Assembly: GCA_001643675.2 (NCBI GenBank)
Contig: LSRY02000012.1
Location: 1,738,501 to 1,802,500, forward strand
Reading direction: 5' to 3'
Source: Monocercomonoides exilis
Taxonomy: Eukaryota; Preaxostyla; Oxymonadida; Polymastigidae
DNA length: 64,000 nucleotides
The notes below the pieces were generated by a model that saw only the letters and a program-made list of their open reading frames with translations, was not told where the DNA came from and ran no database searches. Position numbers and translations under genes: made by a program. Of the stretch, positions 12,001 to 23,583 are shown one piece after another (the first letter of the stretch is position 1; each line of letters opens with the position of its first letter).

Positions 12001-14106
12001 CAATCGCAACAGGATGAATACAAACAAGAAATAGTTCAATACGAAAATGAAGTTCCACAAAGTTACGACAGCCAGCAGAGATATCCGAAAAAAGATTCAA
12101 CGCGAAATAAGGATGGCAAAGCGCCTTCTCTTCAGACATCTCAAATGGGCCTATCTCCTTATCCTTGTGCAGTTTGGGGCACATCACAGCTCACAAATGA
12201 GCCAGTCTGCCTTCGTTTTGCCTCAAAGCAATCAAAAGAGCAACAACAAACTTCTCAATCTCCAATCCGCTCTGAAGATTCTTTGTCAGCAGCTCGTTTT
12301 TATACTCCCCTGCAGAATCATCAAAAGTTTGTGTCACCTCAATTCAAAGAAGAAAACTTGGAAGAGGCTGAGATCAAAGAAGACAGATATGAGAAGCGTG
12401 ATTCTACAGGCATTATTTCAACCTCCAGTTCGCCATTTCTTTCAAAAGAAAGATTTGATAGAAGATTTGAAAAAGTGTCAAGTATACCAAAGGATCCATT
12501 TATGGGGAAAACTCAAAATGTTGGCTTGCATGGCGAGGTATCAGATGATTTCTCGGAGGAAGCATCTGCAAAAGAAATAAATGATTCAATGAATGCTGAC
12601 AGTATGTCTGCGTTCGTGCAAATAGACGAGAACAAATTGAATGAAAATGAAACTGTTTCAATTCAATTTCAACCTCAGCCAGGGCCTTTCCAGCCTCAGC
12701 CAGGTCCATCCCCTGGCCCCTTCCAGCCGCAGCCTGGACCTGGTCCATCACCTGGGCCATTCTCTCCACAACCTGGTCCCTCGCCTGGCCCGTTTTCTCC
12801 TCAGCCTGGTCCCTCGCCTGGTCCATCGCCTGGTCCATTCTCCCCACAACCTGGTCCATCTCCAGGTCCGTACTCTCCTCAACCTGGGCCTTCTCCTGGA
12901 CCATTCCAGCCCCAGCCAGGACCAGGACCAGGACCATCTCCAGGTCCGTTTTCTCCCCAGCCTGGGCCTTCGCCAGGACCATTCTCACCACAACCAGGTC
13001 CATCCCCTGGTCCCTTCCAGCCACAGCCTGGGCCTTTCTCACCTCAACCTGGTCCTTCTCCAGGCCCTTCACCTGGCCCGTTTACTCCTCAACCTGGTCC
13101 ATCGCCAGGTCCATTCTCTCCACAGCCTGGACCATCTCCTGGCCCTTTTTCACCACAGCCTGGCCCGTCTCCTGGGCCTTTCCAGCCTCAGCCAGGGCCT
13201 GGCCCGTCTCCTGGCCCATTTTCTCCCCAACCTTCTGATCCATTTTCTCCACAGCCATTTTCCCCAAATATGATTCCAGGTAATGAAATGTTGCCATTGT
13301 CTCTAACTGAAAAAGCGAAGCATTCAGATTACAATAAAGATGCAGACCAAAAAGAAGACGAGCCTAATGATGCAATAAAAAATGAAGAAATGACAGAGTT
13401 TGAAAGAGGAGATTCAACCCAACGCGATAGAGAAATTCTCATTGGAGAAAACATAACAATTGATGAAACAACAACTGTTGCTGAGTTATCTCAATCGAAT
13501 ACAGATGAAAATTTGAATGAAATATATGAACAAGATGCTCGATATCCTCAACCGCATCATCCGCATCATCCGCATCATCCGCCTCACGATGATGAACACA
13601 AACCCAGACCTCCACAACCTCATCATCCTGATAGGCCAAATCCCAAGCCACCTCATGGCCCTCACAATCCAAAACCATCTCCGCACGACCCAGATAGGCC
13701 AAAGCCTCCATCACATGAACCAGACAGGCCAAGACCCCCGCCATATGAGCCTGATCGACCAAGACCACCGCCACATAAGCCAGACGATCCGAGACCTCCT
13801 CCATACGAGCCAGACAGACCAAGGCCTCCGCCTCACAAGCCAGATAGGCCAAATCCATCTCCTCCAGATAATCCTCACAAGCCAAGGCCTCCTCCTCCGC
13901 ATCATCCTTCAAAACCAACAAACCCACACTATCCAATTAAACCAGTCTCACCTCCCCATCGTGAACCTCCACTGCGATATCCATCTCCACAAGCATCAAA
14001 TATCATAAAGCAAAGTCAGGATAATACGATCTATTCGAGATATCCCCAAACAAACAAAGAGAAAATTGATGAGACTCATGTTGAAGAAAGATACCCTTCA
14101 TTCTGA
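20..14106 (+). CDS. Giant secreted multi-domain protein with SdrD-B/NOMO-like beta-sandwich repeats
   Basis: Proposed exons are 20-196, 219-485, 705-1221 and 1352-14106, joining in frame to about 4571 aa. The N-terminus (MVIYLCLIFAASC) is a short signal peptide; no membrane segment follows, so I infer an extracellular or lumenal protein. Segments recall carboxypeptidase-regulatory/CNA-B/SdrD-B folds and the ER protein NOMO: a 'GSYSFSGLAAGEYVV' type turn near residue 2740, 'PPGQYNILLASP' near 2210 and 'GSFFIPKVYPGSYHVRF' near 1850. A C-x2-C-x5-C motif opens several of them (C315, C1151, C1960, C2132, C3045), once as the calcium-loop-like CLDCDGDSIC. Between them lie long Ser, Glu/Lys and Gln runs. 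The C-terminal part holds Pro-Gly-Pro repeats (about 4095-4291) and His/Pro/Arg repeats (about 4384-4514). The first intron would be only 22 nt and the true start could lie upstream of the window. Exons 3 and 4 join well (CLSCDGGDEC spans the junction). Function unknown; adhesion or surface-coat roles are guesses. Confidence 0.55.
9649..9810 (+). repeat. Coding tandem repeat NPYT/SPYS
   Basis: Inside the giant secreted protein, about 54 residues (roughly 3087-3141) are short units of the form N-P-Y-T, with variants D/Y/S-P-Y. The DNA units are about 12 bp and diverged at third positions, so selection on the peptide rather than recent slippage seems likely. Confidence 0.8.
12673..13263 (+). 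repeat. Coding Pro-Gly-Pro tandem repeat (PGPSPGPFSPQ units)
   Basis: About 195 residues made of PGPSPGPF and SPQ/QPQ blocks in variable order, with synonymous differences between units. The sequence is PGP-rich but is not a Gly-every-third-residue collagen helix; a stiff extended polyproline-like stalk is the likely structure. It is followed at 13540-13930 by His-His-Pro and Arg-Pro-rich repeats. Confidence 0.85.
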
Positions 14107-14664
14107 ACTTAGCCTGATTAAGTTTTACAAATTATTTTTTCTTATTTTAAGCAAAATTGACTTTGCAAATTTCATTTCATTTTTAACAATCATTAAAAAC
14201 AAAACTCTTCATCTTTCTATTTATGAACTCAAACGTCCGACATATTGCTATTGTATGAGTTTCAGCTTATTCAGAACCTAAACATTTTGTTCGGAATTGA
14301 TCGAACCAATGAATTGTTGCATCAACACTTTTTTATTTTTCCAATTCTTTGTTTTATATCAATGAGTGTTGAAAAAGAAATTCACGAGTTGCAATTTATC
14401 AAACTTCACACAAACTGACTTTTCTCTTTTTCATTAATTAATGAGTATCCAAAAAATGATCTATCCTTCTCGAATAACTGTTTCCTCTCGAAACTTCATT
14501 TTCAAAACACTTGACAGAAATCTGTGAAAATATTTATGTCTCAATTCTTCTCAACTTTTCTTGTCCTCATGAAAAAGGGTTGGAAATCTGTATTCATATC
14601 ATACCTTGAAGCCACACAAGATCCAGCTTAGTGGATACAAATTGTCAAGCATTTTTGTTCTGAT
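14107..14664. other. Intergenic, AT-rich
   Basis: 3' flank shared by the convergent giant-protein gene and the kinase pseudogene. I see no convincing ORF, RNA gene or repeat. Confidence 0.6.
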
Positions 14665-15662
14665 TCATTTTTTTTCTCCAAACTCCCAAAACGGGATCTT
14701 GAGTGTCAGACACTCCCACAGCATCATCCCAATTGAGAATGCCACTGACTCCTTGGTTGCTCCCATCTTCTTGTTGATAAACAATTCAGGTGCCTTCCAC
14801 CTTAAACACTCTTTTCTGTTGTCATCTTCATCCTCAAATGCTGATGAAGGAAGAGAGTCACTATCATCATCATCCTCCTCCTCACTGGCTGACGTAACAA
14901 CAGTTGATGAAGAGATGGATGACGAATCTGAATCATCAGATGAGAAGTCAGAGTGCATGACGATGCAGATGACCATGTGCTCTGAAAACAACACAATGTG
15001 TGGGCTCAGATTGGCTAAAGATTGAAGTGGATTTTCCATTTCATCAAATGAGTAGAGTGCAAGGTTAGCCACCCAAAACAGAATTTGAGCAGCTGTTTGT
15101 TCTCTCTCCTGGAGAGTTCCGATTGCCATCTCTTTCTTCTCGTTCCTTCCGTGAAGCAACATGAACAACGAATCCCTCAGATCCACTATCAGCTTCTCAT
15201 GAGGAGATGAGCAGGCCATTGCATCCACCAGATTCGACATCGACGAGGTAGTTGGGCACAAACTCTCCGATCGAACAAACGTGGATTCTGTGTCTGAAGT
15301 GTCTGTTGTTGAAGTGGATGAAATAGAAGGAGAAGGTGTTCTCTTTCTAATCTCTTCTTCTTCAACCTTTTCCAATGCCCATTCAGGAATCTTGTCTGAA
15401 TCTCTCCCCAATATGTATTCAGTGGAACCACTCTCACTCAACAAATGCTCCGATGACTCTGAATGTACCAAGCTTTTCGCATACACCCTCTTCTTTATCC
15501 TCTCTTCATTCTTCTTCTCAGCCTCCTTCCCCGCTCTTCTCCACTGATCTTCAGGAGACATCTCCATCGTCACCATCTCAAACGCCTTCGGATCTTTTCT
15601 GATATTATCGTTCACAATCTCTTGCAATTCATCATTTCTTTCCTTCACCTTTCTCCACCGAA
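14665..15662 (-). pseudogene. Oxymonad-type protein kinase, C-terminal fragment
   Basis: On the minus strand an exon opens at 15662 after an acceptor-like TTCTTGCAG and reads VRWRKVKERNDELQE, a juxtamembrane-like segment, then an acidic Ser-rich linker, then kinase-like subdomain VIII-IX text: KECLRWKAPELF, GATKESVAFSIGMMLWE, LTLKIPFWEF. In families I recall from oxymonad genomes these read RWMAPEL and IPFGEY, followed by a full C-lobe. Here the frame ends in TGA at 14665, straight after an A8 run that encodes Glu-Lys-Lys, before the C-lobe helices. There is no ATG at the exon start and no upstream exon with ligand-binding or membrane segments before the next gene at 16073. I read it as a truncated, decaying copy. 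An alternative is a regulatory pseudokinase tail spliced to an unseen exon. Confidence 0.65.
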
Positions 15663-16072
15663 CTGCAAGAATAAAGGTTTCTTTAATCAAAATCAATTTT
15701 TTTTAAATAATGTTGCAGGCAACAATAAAATCATTTTTTCTATGAATTTTTTTTTTTTTTGATTTTTTTCCATTACAAAAATTTCTTTCAGAGCATCAAA
15801 AAAATGCGGAAATCATATGTCGTAATATTTTTCATTGTTATTGTTATGAAATCATTTTTGAAAAAAAAGTTTTCATTAAAAAAACTGAAAATTGAATCAT
15901 GTTCTTTTTTTCACCTAATTGAAAATGAAAACCATAAAATAATTGATTAGAAATAATAAATCTTGTAACTGGTAAATAATAACATTGTGAAGGATGAAAC
16001 AGTAATGAATAGAATGAAGGTGTTATAACTTATTTTATGCAGTGAGCTTTTACTTTTTGGTGCTTGGGGGAT
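15663..16072. other. Intergenic, poly-A/T rich
   Basis: Contains T- and A-homopolymer runs, including 14 T in a row near 15750. No coding exon recognised on either strand; presumably 5' flank of the gene starting at 16073. Confidence 0.6.
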
Positions 16073-19000
16073 ATGAAAAAACTTCAGGAATATTCTTACA
16101 GCGCTAATTTTTCAGATTTGAGCTATCTGACGTCCTGTGCAAAATCAAGCACTTCTACACGCTCGTCAGCTGTTTTGCTGGAGATGGAGTCGTCAACATG
16201 CGGCTCACCGAGATATGAACCGTTTTTTGAATCCACAGTTCAATTACAGCATGGTGGTCAAAAAGTTCGCAGTAAAAGATTAGATAGCGTGATTTGTTCA
16301 TCTATCATATGCAGTGGAAAAGAAACAACTAGTAATTTTGAAAGTGATAAGCATGTCGATAGTTTTTTACATAGGCCATCTGATGTTTCAAACGATTGGA
16401 ATTCTTGTAGAGGGCATACGATTGCGCAGTTAGCACGCATGGACGTAAAACTATGTGATGCGTCATCAGCTACATTTTCTTCTGATTCATGGAAAGAAAT
16501 GGAATCAAAACATTCTGAGCTTTCAAAGCCGATTGCTTTCGATGATTCAGAAAAGCTAATTCTAAGCTCGAAAGAAATGGGGGGAAAAAACGAACTCAAC
16601 GAATTTCACGATTACAGATTACGACAATTTTCAAGTTTTGCCAAGGATTTCAAGAACAAAGAGCATTATTTGCCGTTTTCATCTGAGTTAAAGAACCAAA
16701 GCATTGATGCGGTTCAAAAATCTGTGGGAATATACAGCTTGGGGCCTTTCGGAGCAAAACTAGATATAAGCAATGCATCTGCGTTGAATACAGGCTTGAC
16801 TGAACCTGCTTTAGCAAAATGGAGATCCTTCAGCAGGAAAGAGCACATTCAGTTTCCACTTCAGCACATAGCCGAATCTCATTCAGAAGGGAACATTAAT
16901 GCAATAATTGATGAGGACAGAGGGGATAGAATCGTTTGTGCATCAACTGGAAGCAGAAGCGCTTCGGAGAAAAACTCAAATGAGAAGTCAGATAGCATCA
17001 ATGATTTGCGGAAAGAAAATGAATTCAAAGAAGAGGATCATCTTCTTGTTGAGGATGTTTTAAATGGACGATCAAAAGGTAAAAAAGAGATACAAAAATT
17101 TAATTTCGACTCTTCTTCTTCTTTAGATTTGTTGTCTTCTCGTGGTTGCTCTGTTTTCTCAGAGGAAATAGATAATTTGTGTGAAACTGTATTGACTGAA
17201 CATCGTCCGAAGTTAATAACAGCAGGGAAGCCTATCCAAGATATGGAAATTGTGGTGGACGGGCGTGTGACATGCTCTATCGCGGAATTCCGCAAGGAAT
17301 GGATGAGAAGGAAGTGGAGCAGTGAAGATGTGAAAAGGGTAAACTATGCGCAATCATCTTTTAGGCATGAAGCTGCAAACGAGGTGATAGGACTCATTGC
17401 GCGCAGTTCGAATGATATTAAAGAAGGTGCACAAACATGCGATACATCTGGAGATGGAGTGATGGGCCAGACGAGCATGAAAACAGAGAGCATTCAAAAC
17501 AGAAAGAGACATTTGGAGCTGACAAAGCGGCAAATAAAAGAGGCGAAATTGCATATGAAGTTGTTTGGAGAGTGGGTGAAGAAAGAGAGGTTTATGGATG
17601 ATGAGGAAGAGGAATTGTGGACGGAGGCGGAAAGAAGGATGATTGAAAAGGAAAAGAAGAAAAATGGTGGAGAAATAGGGGAAGGATTGGACCTGACAAT
17701 TGAGGAGATGAAAAATCTTGTGACTGCCGAAAATGTTAATGGCTTTCAATTGGAAACTCGAGAAGAATTGATTGAGAGGATCAGAAGAATTGAATGGCAG
17801 CGTTCGAGAAAGGAGAGCCGAGAAAATATCAGTGACTTGATGCGACTGTGGCAAAAAGAAGACCAGAAGAAAGCGGCAAAAGCAAGAAAGCAAGGGAGTT
17901 GTCAGCAGACTAATGAGTCAAACAATAGAAGAGATGAAACAATGTTGCTGAAAGAAGATGCAGCTGGAATGAATACATATTTGAGGAAAAATAAAACAGG
18001 TATCATCCAGAGTGAGGATGATGAAGATTCTGAAACGATTTTCCGAAATTCATCCAGCTATGTTCCTGATTTTCGAAAGAGTGAATTTTTACTTGAAAAA
18101 GATGGCATTTCTGTGAATTTATCTGTTTGCAACGAACCGAAATTTGAAACGCAAATACCATCACATACCTCATTTTTGTTTGAGAAAAGTTCGGTTTGTG
18201 GTGATACTGAGCTTAAAAATCCGAAACAGGGGAATGCTGAAATGAAAAGGTCGATTGATGGGCGCTTAGAAGCTTTCCCTTTAAAGACAGGTAGTTTTTT
18301 GATGAATGGGCATTGTTCACTTCTTTTATCAAACCCTTTCCAACACACAAATAGCGATGAAGCCTCAAGACCTGTTTTCATTTCTTCGCTTTTTTTCACA
18401 AACGGAATGAACAAAGCATCCCAAGAATCAAAAAGCAATTCTTCATTGAGGGAGCATGAAAGTATTCTTCGCCAATTTATTATTTCTTCTTCTCATCCGC
18501 TTGAGCTGTCTTTCCGCAAACATCTTTCTTCAATGTCAGACGAGTTATTCTCCTCTTTATCAAGCTCAAATATATCAAAAGTTAATTCTTCCCGTGAAGA
18601 GTGTGTTACTGAAAGGGGTCATTCTGATGAGGGAAAAGATAAGCATAGAATTGATGGATTAGAATGGAAAATGCAGAGCTGTCAAGAAAATTGTGATGCA
18701 GACGAGATAAACAATATTCACAGTTTGGGAGATGTAATATTTGACAGTGAAGAATTTCTTGGAAGATATAACGATACATTTTTTAACATTACAAAGATGA
18801 AGCGACTGAAAAGATGGGGAAAGATACCGTTGGAACAGATAATTAGCGAAGCTATGATGTTCAAAGAAATTGAAGTTTACGGATACTTAGTTAGTTGGTT
18901 TTGCAGCGGATATTCATCAAATATTGGTCCTTCCAGGAAAATATGTATGCTTTTAGCTTATTTGAGAATATTAAGGTTTATTTGATACTTTTGGTTTGGA

Positions 19001-19182
19001 TTTGTTAAATTTTTCATTGCATCTGATGTTATTCTATTTTATTTGTTGCTTTGAAATGTTATTGCAGACAAAAATACTCGAATATCACTCAGTTGCTATT
19101 CAAAAAGCGAAAGAGACACGAAAATAGCACTTCACAGGAAAAGCCGAAAGGCAGATTGCGAATCCTTTTGCTCCTTTGGTAA
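16073..19182 (+). CDS. Hypothetical protein, charged with coiled-coil segments
   Basis: Two exons, 16073-18975 and 19068-19182 (92-nt intron, GTTTAT...TTGCAG), give 1005 aa. ATG at 16073 is the first in-frame ATG; an in-frame TGA lies just upstream at 16043. I do not recognise the protein. The N-terminal half is Ser-rich and probably disordered. Residues about 470-540 and 560-610 are Glu/Lys/Arg-rich and look helical or coiled-coil. The C-terminal about 110 residues (KMKRLKRWGKIPLEQII, then GYLVSWFCSGY) are hydrophobic-basic and end in a strongly basic tail. The last exon could continue: a GT at 19179 and the AG before 19411 would replace the stop with about 16 further basic residues in frame. 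Nothing in the context suggests a role. Confidence 0.65.
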
Positions 19183-20155
19183 TTAACTTGAATTGTTTGA
19201 TCAATTTTTCAAGATTTGAAATATTTCTGAAAAGGAGAGCGCAACAACACGCATTTGCTTGTCTGAATCGAAAAAGTTGCTCAAAGTATTTGTTCTCTCA
19301 ATCTATCTATCATTTTTTTACGAGCCTATGACAGATATGTGAAAGACATATTTTAATTAAAGAGAGATAGATAATAAAACATTTTATGTGAAGAAGTTTT
19401 TGGTTTGATGCAGGATAAAACGAAAAGCACATGCTTTACAATTTGCAAAACCAAAAGACAATTAAAATGAAAGAAGTGGAAAAAGATAAAATTGCGAATT
19501 GATGGAAACAAGGATAAATGATAATTATTAAAGAAGGATAAGAATGGAGCGGATGGAGCCGGATGAATGATGCATCGTTCTTCTGGAACGTTTTTCATCG
19601 GTGAAGGACACAATTTGAGTTGAGCGGGAAATAAAAATAGAGGTAATCATTATTCGACAGAAATAATGTGCCTTAACCAGAATGAATCTATTTGAGTTGA
19701 AAAATAATACGCTGTTGATAATACGACTTCACATGAAAGTAGTGCTGATGAGGAAGATCCTCTCTTTGTTTCTGAACGATATGTTTAGGTGTTTTATGCG
19801 TTCATTTTTTTCTATTTTAATGAAAAGGTTCTTTTCGTATTTATAATAACCTATTCTATGAAATTAAAACATCATAAGTAATGATTTGAAGGTTTTTTTA
19901 TTTTTCTTTATTTATTTTTAAAAAAAAAACTGAAAGCAACAGAAGCATGATGCATTGATCTTTTTTTGCTTTTGTGGGCGGAAAAAAAAAGAAAATTGTT
20001 GGCATGAAAATAAGTTCAGTGCTCCACAAATGACTGCCTGCACATCCTCAGCCCTTCCAATCCCCGAAGGATTCTCCAAAACTGCGATTGTGTTCTGCTC
20101 ACTTGGATAAACAATAACGTGCCTGGTTCTTTGCTGAAAAGAAATCACTTCATTC
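19183..20155. other. Intergenic
   Basis: About 970 bp between convergent genes. AT-rich with many short open frames, none with a recognisable domain. The minus-strand open frame down to 19918 is an alternative reading of the Dus1 last exon and its 3' flank. Confidence 0.55.
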
Positions 20156-22463
20156 TCAATAATCTCCTGAAAATAACTCGTCTTCTGAGCCTTCGTTGCT
20201 GCAGCTTGCTTCCTCTTCTCCAAAAAGAATCGACCCATCGAGTCCATCTTCCTCTTCTGCCTGCAGCTCATGGCGAGCAGGGCGAGGTGGTGGTGGTGTG
20301 TCCGTCTGTCAGAAACACAACACAGAAACATTTCAAAATATGATGCACAATTCACAGAATAAATTCACACAACAAAAAAGTTCTGAAAAACTTGCATGTC
20401 AAAACAACAATTGCCCAGCCCTTCCAAACTCTCTTCCCCTCTTTCCACACATACCAGCACTCGCCCTTTCAGCATGCCCATCAAATCGTGCACCTCCTCG
20501 ACAGAATGTGCATCCATCATTTTCTCTCGAACATCCCAGTGTGTTTCAAGCAGCGACCGCGTCTTCTCCTCTTCCTTCCCTTTTGCCCAGTGCCTTCTTC
20601 CTCGCTTTGTGTCAAAGCTCTTGAATGTCGCTGCTGGTGTGGTCAGACTGCACACAGCATGCAGCACACATCCCACACGCCCCACACCCCACACCCAACC
20701 AGCAGTCGCACAAGCACAATCCAGGAGTCACAGCAACATGGGGGAATACGCAACAACAGAAATGCAAAACAAACGAATGAGGGGGGGAAAGAATCCAAAA
20801 ATACACACTCGCTCAGCAGCATCCGATGCACATGCTCTTTCACAACATCCAAAGGCGTGCAATACTTCCCACACAAATCCAGATACTCCAACGCATAGCC
20901 AATCCCGCGTGTGTGGCCATTTCTTGCTTCTGAAAACGGCTTTCCAACAGACCAACAAATAGATGATGAAGACGGAGAATCGATGTCACTCAAACTCGAA
21001 GGCGAATAAAACAATGCTGGACATCGACGAAGACCCTCTGAAAAAACATATTTGTTCATCAAAGCAGAAACAATTAAAAAAAAAAACAGATAAAAAAACA
21101 TTAAAAATGAAAGAGAAAGAAAACTCAAATGATAATCATAAAAACACAGTAAATTCATTGCGTCTCGTCGCTTTCTGCTCTCCCCATTCCATTCACACCG
21201 CCACTCATCACAGCATCTGCCTTCGTGATTCTCAGACACTCCTCCGCATCTTCCAGTGAACGAATGCTTCCGTTTGCAATGAACGGGACATGCACAGCCT
21301 CCCTTCAGCACACAAACGCATCAATCGCATGTTTCATGTTGCCAACAAAAGACAGAAAATGAAAATTTCGTTAAAAAATACCTCAAAATATCATGAAGAA
21401 AAAACAAAAATAACAAAAGAATATTAACGATGACTTTTCTGCCTTTCAGTGAAAAAAAAAAGCTTCTCTTTCTTGCATTTTCTGACGAAAACAGAGAAGC
21501 ACCTGTTGTTGTGAAAGCGCGCATGGTCATCTTTTTTGACTCTTCTTTCGCTGCTCTCCCAACTCCACAGACAAACATCTCTGAGATCCTCCCTCAGCCA
21601 CACCGTGCAATTCGTATCTCTTCCCAATCTGCTTCTCCTGTCTTTGCTCCTTTCTGCTTTCGCGTTCTTCCGTGCATGCAAATCACTTGCGCCCCTGATT
21701 CTTCCAGAAGCCGCGCCAGCCCAACTGTCCGGTCTGTGCTGAACTGCTTCCTGAACTTCGCTGTCACAGGAACCTCCAGGCAGCTGTGCAGCGTCGACAC
21801 TGCACACCAGCCCCAAATGCCAACAGTCATCATTTGCCCCCATGTGCAGTTTTGAGAAATCAAAAATTAAAAATGAAGTTAAAAAAAGCTCTTCAAGATT
21901 TCTTCTTTTTTCTATTCATCGATTAAACCTATCTTCCGAATCAGATCCCACTCGTCCTGAACATACGCCCCGTAATGCGCCCGCTTCGCGTATTTCTGCA
22001 TTGCAAAAGCCCGTAAGTAATATTCTTTTTTTCAAAAAAAAATAAAGCATCCACACCTGTGGACAGCCAAAATTCACATCCACTGCATCACACGACTTCT
22101 CAATCGTTTTGGCAACCTTCACCATCGCCTCCACATCGTCCCCGCATATCTGCGCAAACAGCGGCTTGTCCTCTTCCGCTGTCCCAAACACCTCCTCGCG
22201 GTAGGCGGAGTCCCAAAGAAACGAGCTCGCCACAATCCTTTGTTCCCAAACAAAGCAAACCAAAAAACTTCCTTTAAGGGCTCCACGCCCGCAAACATAT
22301 AAAAAAAGAACGTATACATGGGCGTGTAGCACAGCGTCACCCCGTACCGTCTGCACAGCATGCGATACGAAACATCTGAACCGTCCACCATCGGCGCCAG
22401 CACGTATCTCGGCGCACCTATCCACTTCCAGAATTCGTACCCTTCGAGCTTTCCGCGCGCCAT
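20156..22463 (-). CDS. DUS1: tRNA-dihydrouridine synthase, Dus1 type
   Basis: Eight exons on the minus strand: 22463-22318, 22237-22057, 21995-21929, 21799-21604, 21302-21199, 21037-20809, 20647-20455, 20305-20156; spliced length 421 aa. Dus enzymes use FMN and NADPH to reduce uridine to dihydrouridine in the tRNA D-loop. Visible signatures in order: [12 protein letters not shown] (FMN phosphate side), [25 protein letters not shown] with the catalytic Cys, [41 protein letters not shown] and [14 protein letters not shown]. All junctions keep frame and restore family motifs. The C-terminal helical part ([12 protein letters not shown]) and a short acidic tail follow. The two introns beside exon 5 are among the longer ones here (301 and 161 nt). 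Strong call; Dus1 rather than Dus2/3 is judged from the AQIC and CPQ contexts by memory. Confidence 0.93.
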
Positions 22464-22662
22464 CCCTGAAACAGTGTTCTCCGAAGCTTCGCTGCCTCAC
22501 AAAACACTTATTCTGCAAAATGTGACAAACATGATGGCATTATTGATCATGTCTTTTTTTTCTTTTTTTTTCCTTTTTTCTTTTCAAAACATTCAACAAA
22601 CACAAAAAGACGGGTGAAGTGGAACTGAAAACACAAAAAAAAACGGTGCCTGCCCCCGCCGC

Positions 22663-23343
22663 TTATTTCTTCTTCTTCTTCTTCTTTTTCTTCTTCTTGG
22701 GCGGGTTGAAAAGCATCGTCACAAGCCCAGGAACATCTATCTTCCCGATTCCTGCCGGGTCCCCCAGCTTGATGAGCGAGTTCACCTGCACAAAAAAGCA
22801 AAAGGAAAAAAAAATGTGGAAATCACCACCCCAAAACCCGCCAAAGCAAAACACACATCCTCTTCGCTCAGCTTTTCGCCTGTGCACATCAGCTTCATCC
22901 GGAACTCGTCCGCTGAATAGAAGTCTCCCCCGTTCGGGTCCAGCGAAAACAGCGCATTCCGTATCACCTGCTCGTCCGTGTACCCGCCCTCTGCCCGCTC
23001 AGCCTTCTTTTTCGCAACTGCTGGAACAAGCGACTCCACGTCAATCCCGCCTTTGTCCCGCGCCCCCATGTCAAACAGCATCAGCTGCGCAGTTTATTTT
23101 TCCAATGTTTTCACAGGTGCCCACACGCGGTGTAAGCAAGCCGTTCCCCCAAAAATAAAATAAAACACAAACTTCTATTTCGCTCGTCGTGATGCTGTCG
23201 AACCCAAGCGACCTCATGAGCGGAAGAAGGGCCTCTGGCGTGGGCGGCAGTTTTCCTTCCTTCTTGACATCGAACACATTGAACGCAGCCACCACCTCGT
23301 CGTGGACAAAGTGGGCTGTTGGATCCTCTGGCTCCTCCGCCAT
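22663..23343 (-). CDS. EF-hand protein, DRC8/EFCAB2-like
   Basis: Exons 23343-23173, 23084-22857 and 22785-22663 (introns 88 and 71 nt) encode 173 aa. The product has a calmodulin-like layout of four helix-loop-helix units: VVAAFNVFDVKKEGKL, LMLFDMGARDKGGIDV, ALFSLDPNGGDFYSADEF, LIKLGDPAGIGKIDV. Most loops lack the full Asp/Asn/Glu set, so calcium binding is probably weak or lost. Order and spacing best fit EFCAB2/DRC8, a subunit of the nexin-dynein regulatory complex of motile cilia; a generic calmodulin-like protein is the alternative. The protein ends NPP followed by ten lysines, an unusual basic tail. It lies about 200 bp upstream of Dus1 on the same strand. Codons are clearly more G/C-ending than in neighbouring genes. 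Confidence 0.7.
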
Positions 23344-23583
23344 TTGCTATGGTTCTGATCACAAACTCAAAAGCCTCTTTTTCGTCTTCTGTTCTTGCGC
23401 TTTTCAGCCGGGCTGCACCTCAGATCGAACAGAAAAAATAGTGCCCGGCACTGCACATGGCCCAATTTCTTTTTGACGTGTTTTTTTCGTGGATTATGCA
23501 ATGAAGTGAATAACTTCAATTTAAAAAAAAAAGCTAATTTATAAAAAACATGTTAAACTTGTCTCATGCATGGCAACTGGTGT

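Noticed and set aside
12667-13270. CRISPR-like regular repetition
   Set aside because: Units are contiguous coding repeats of variable length without unique spacers, in a eukaryotic exon.
13439-13936. Minus-strand frame rich in Ala/Val/Asp/Leu opposite the His/Pro repeats
   Set aside because: Antisense of a tandem repeat; composition only.
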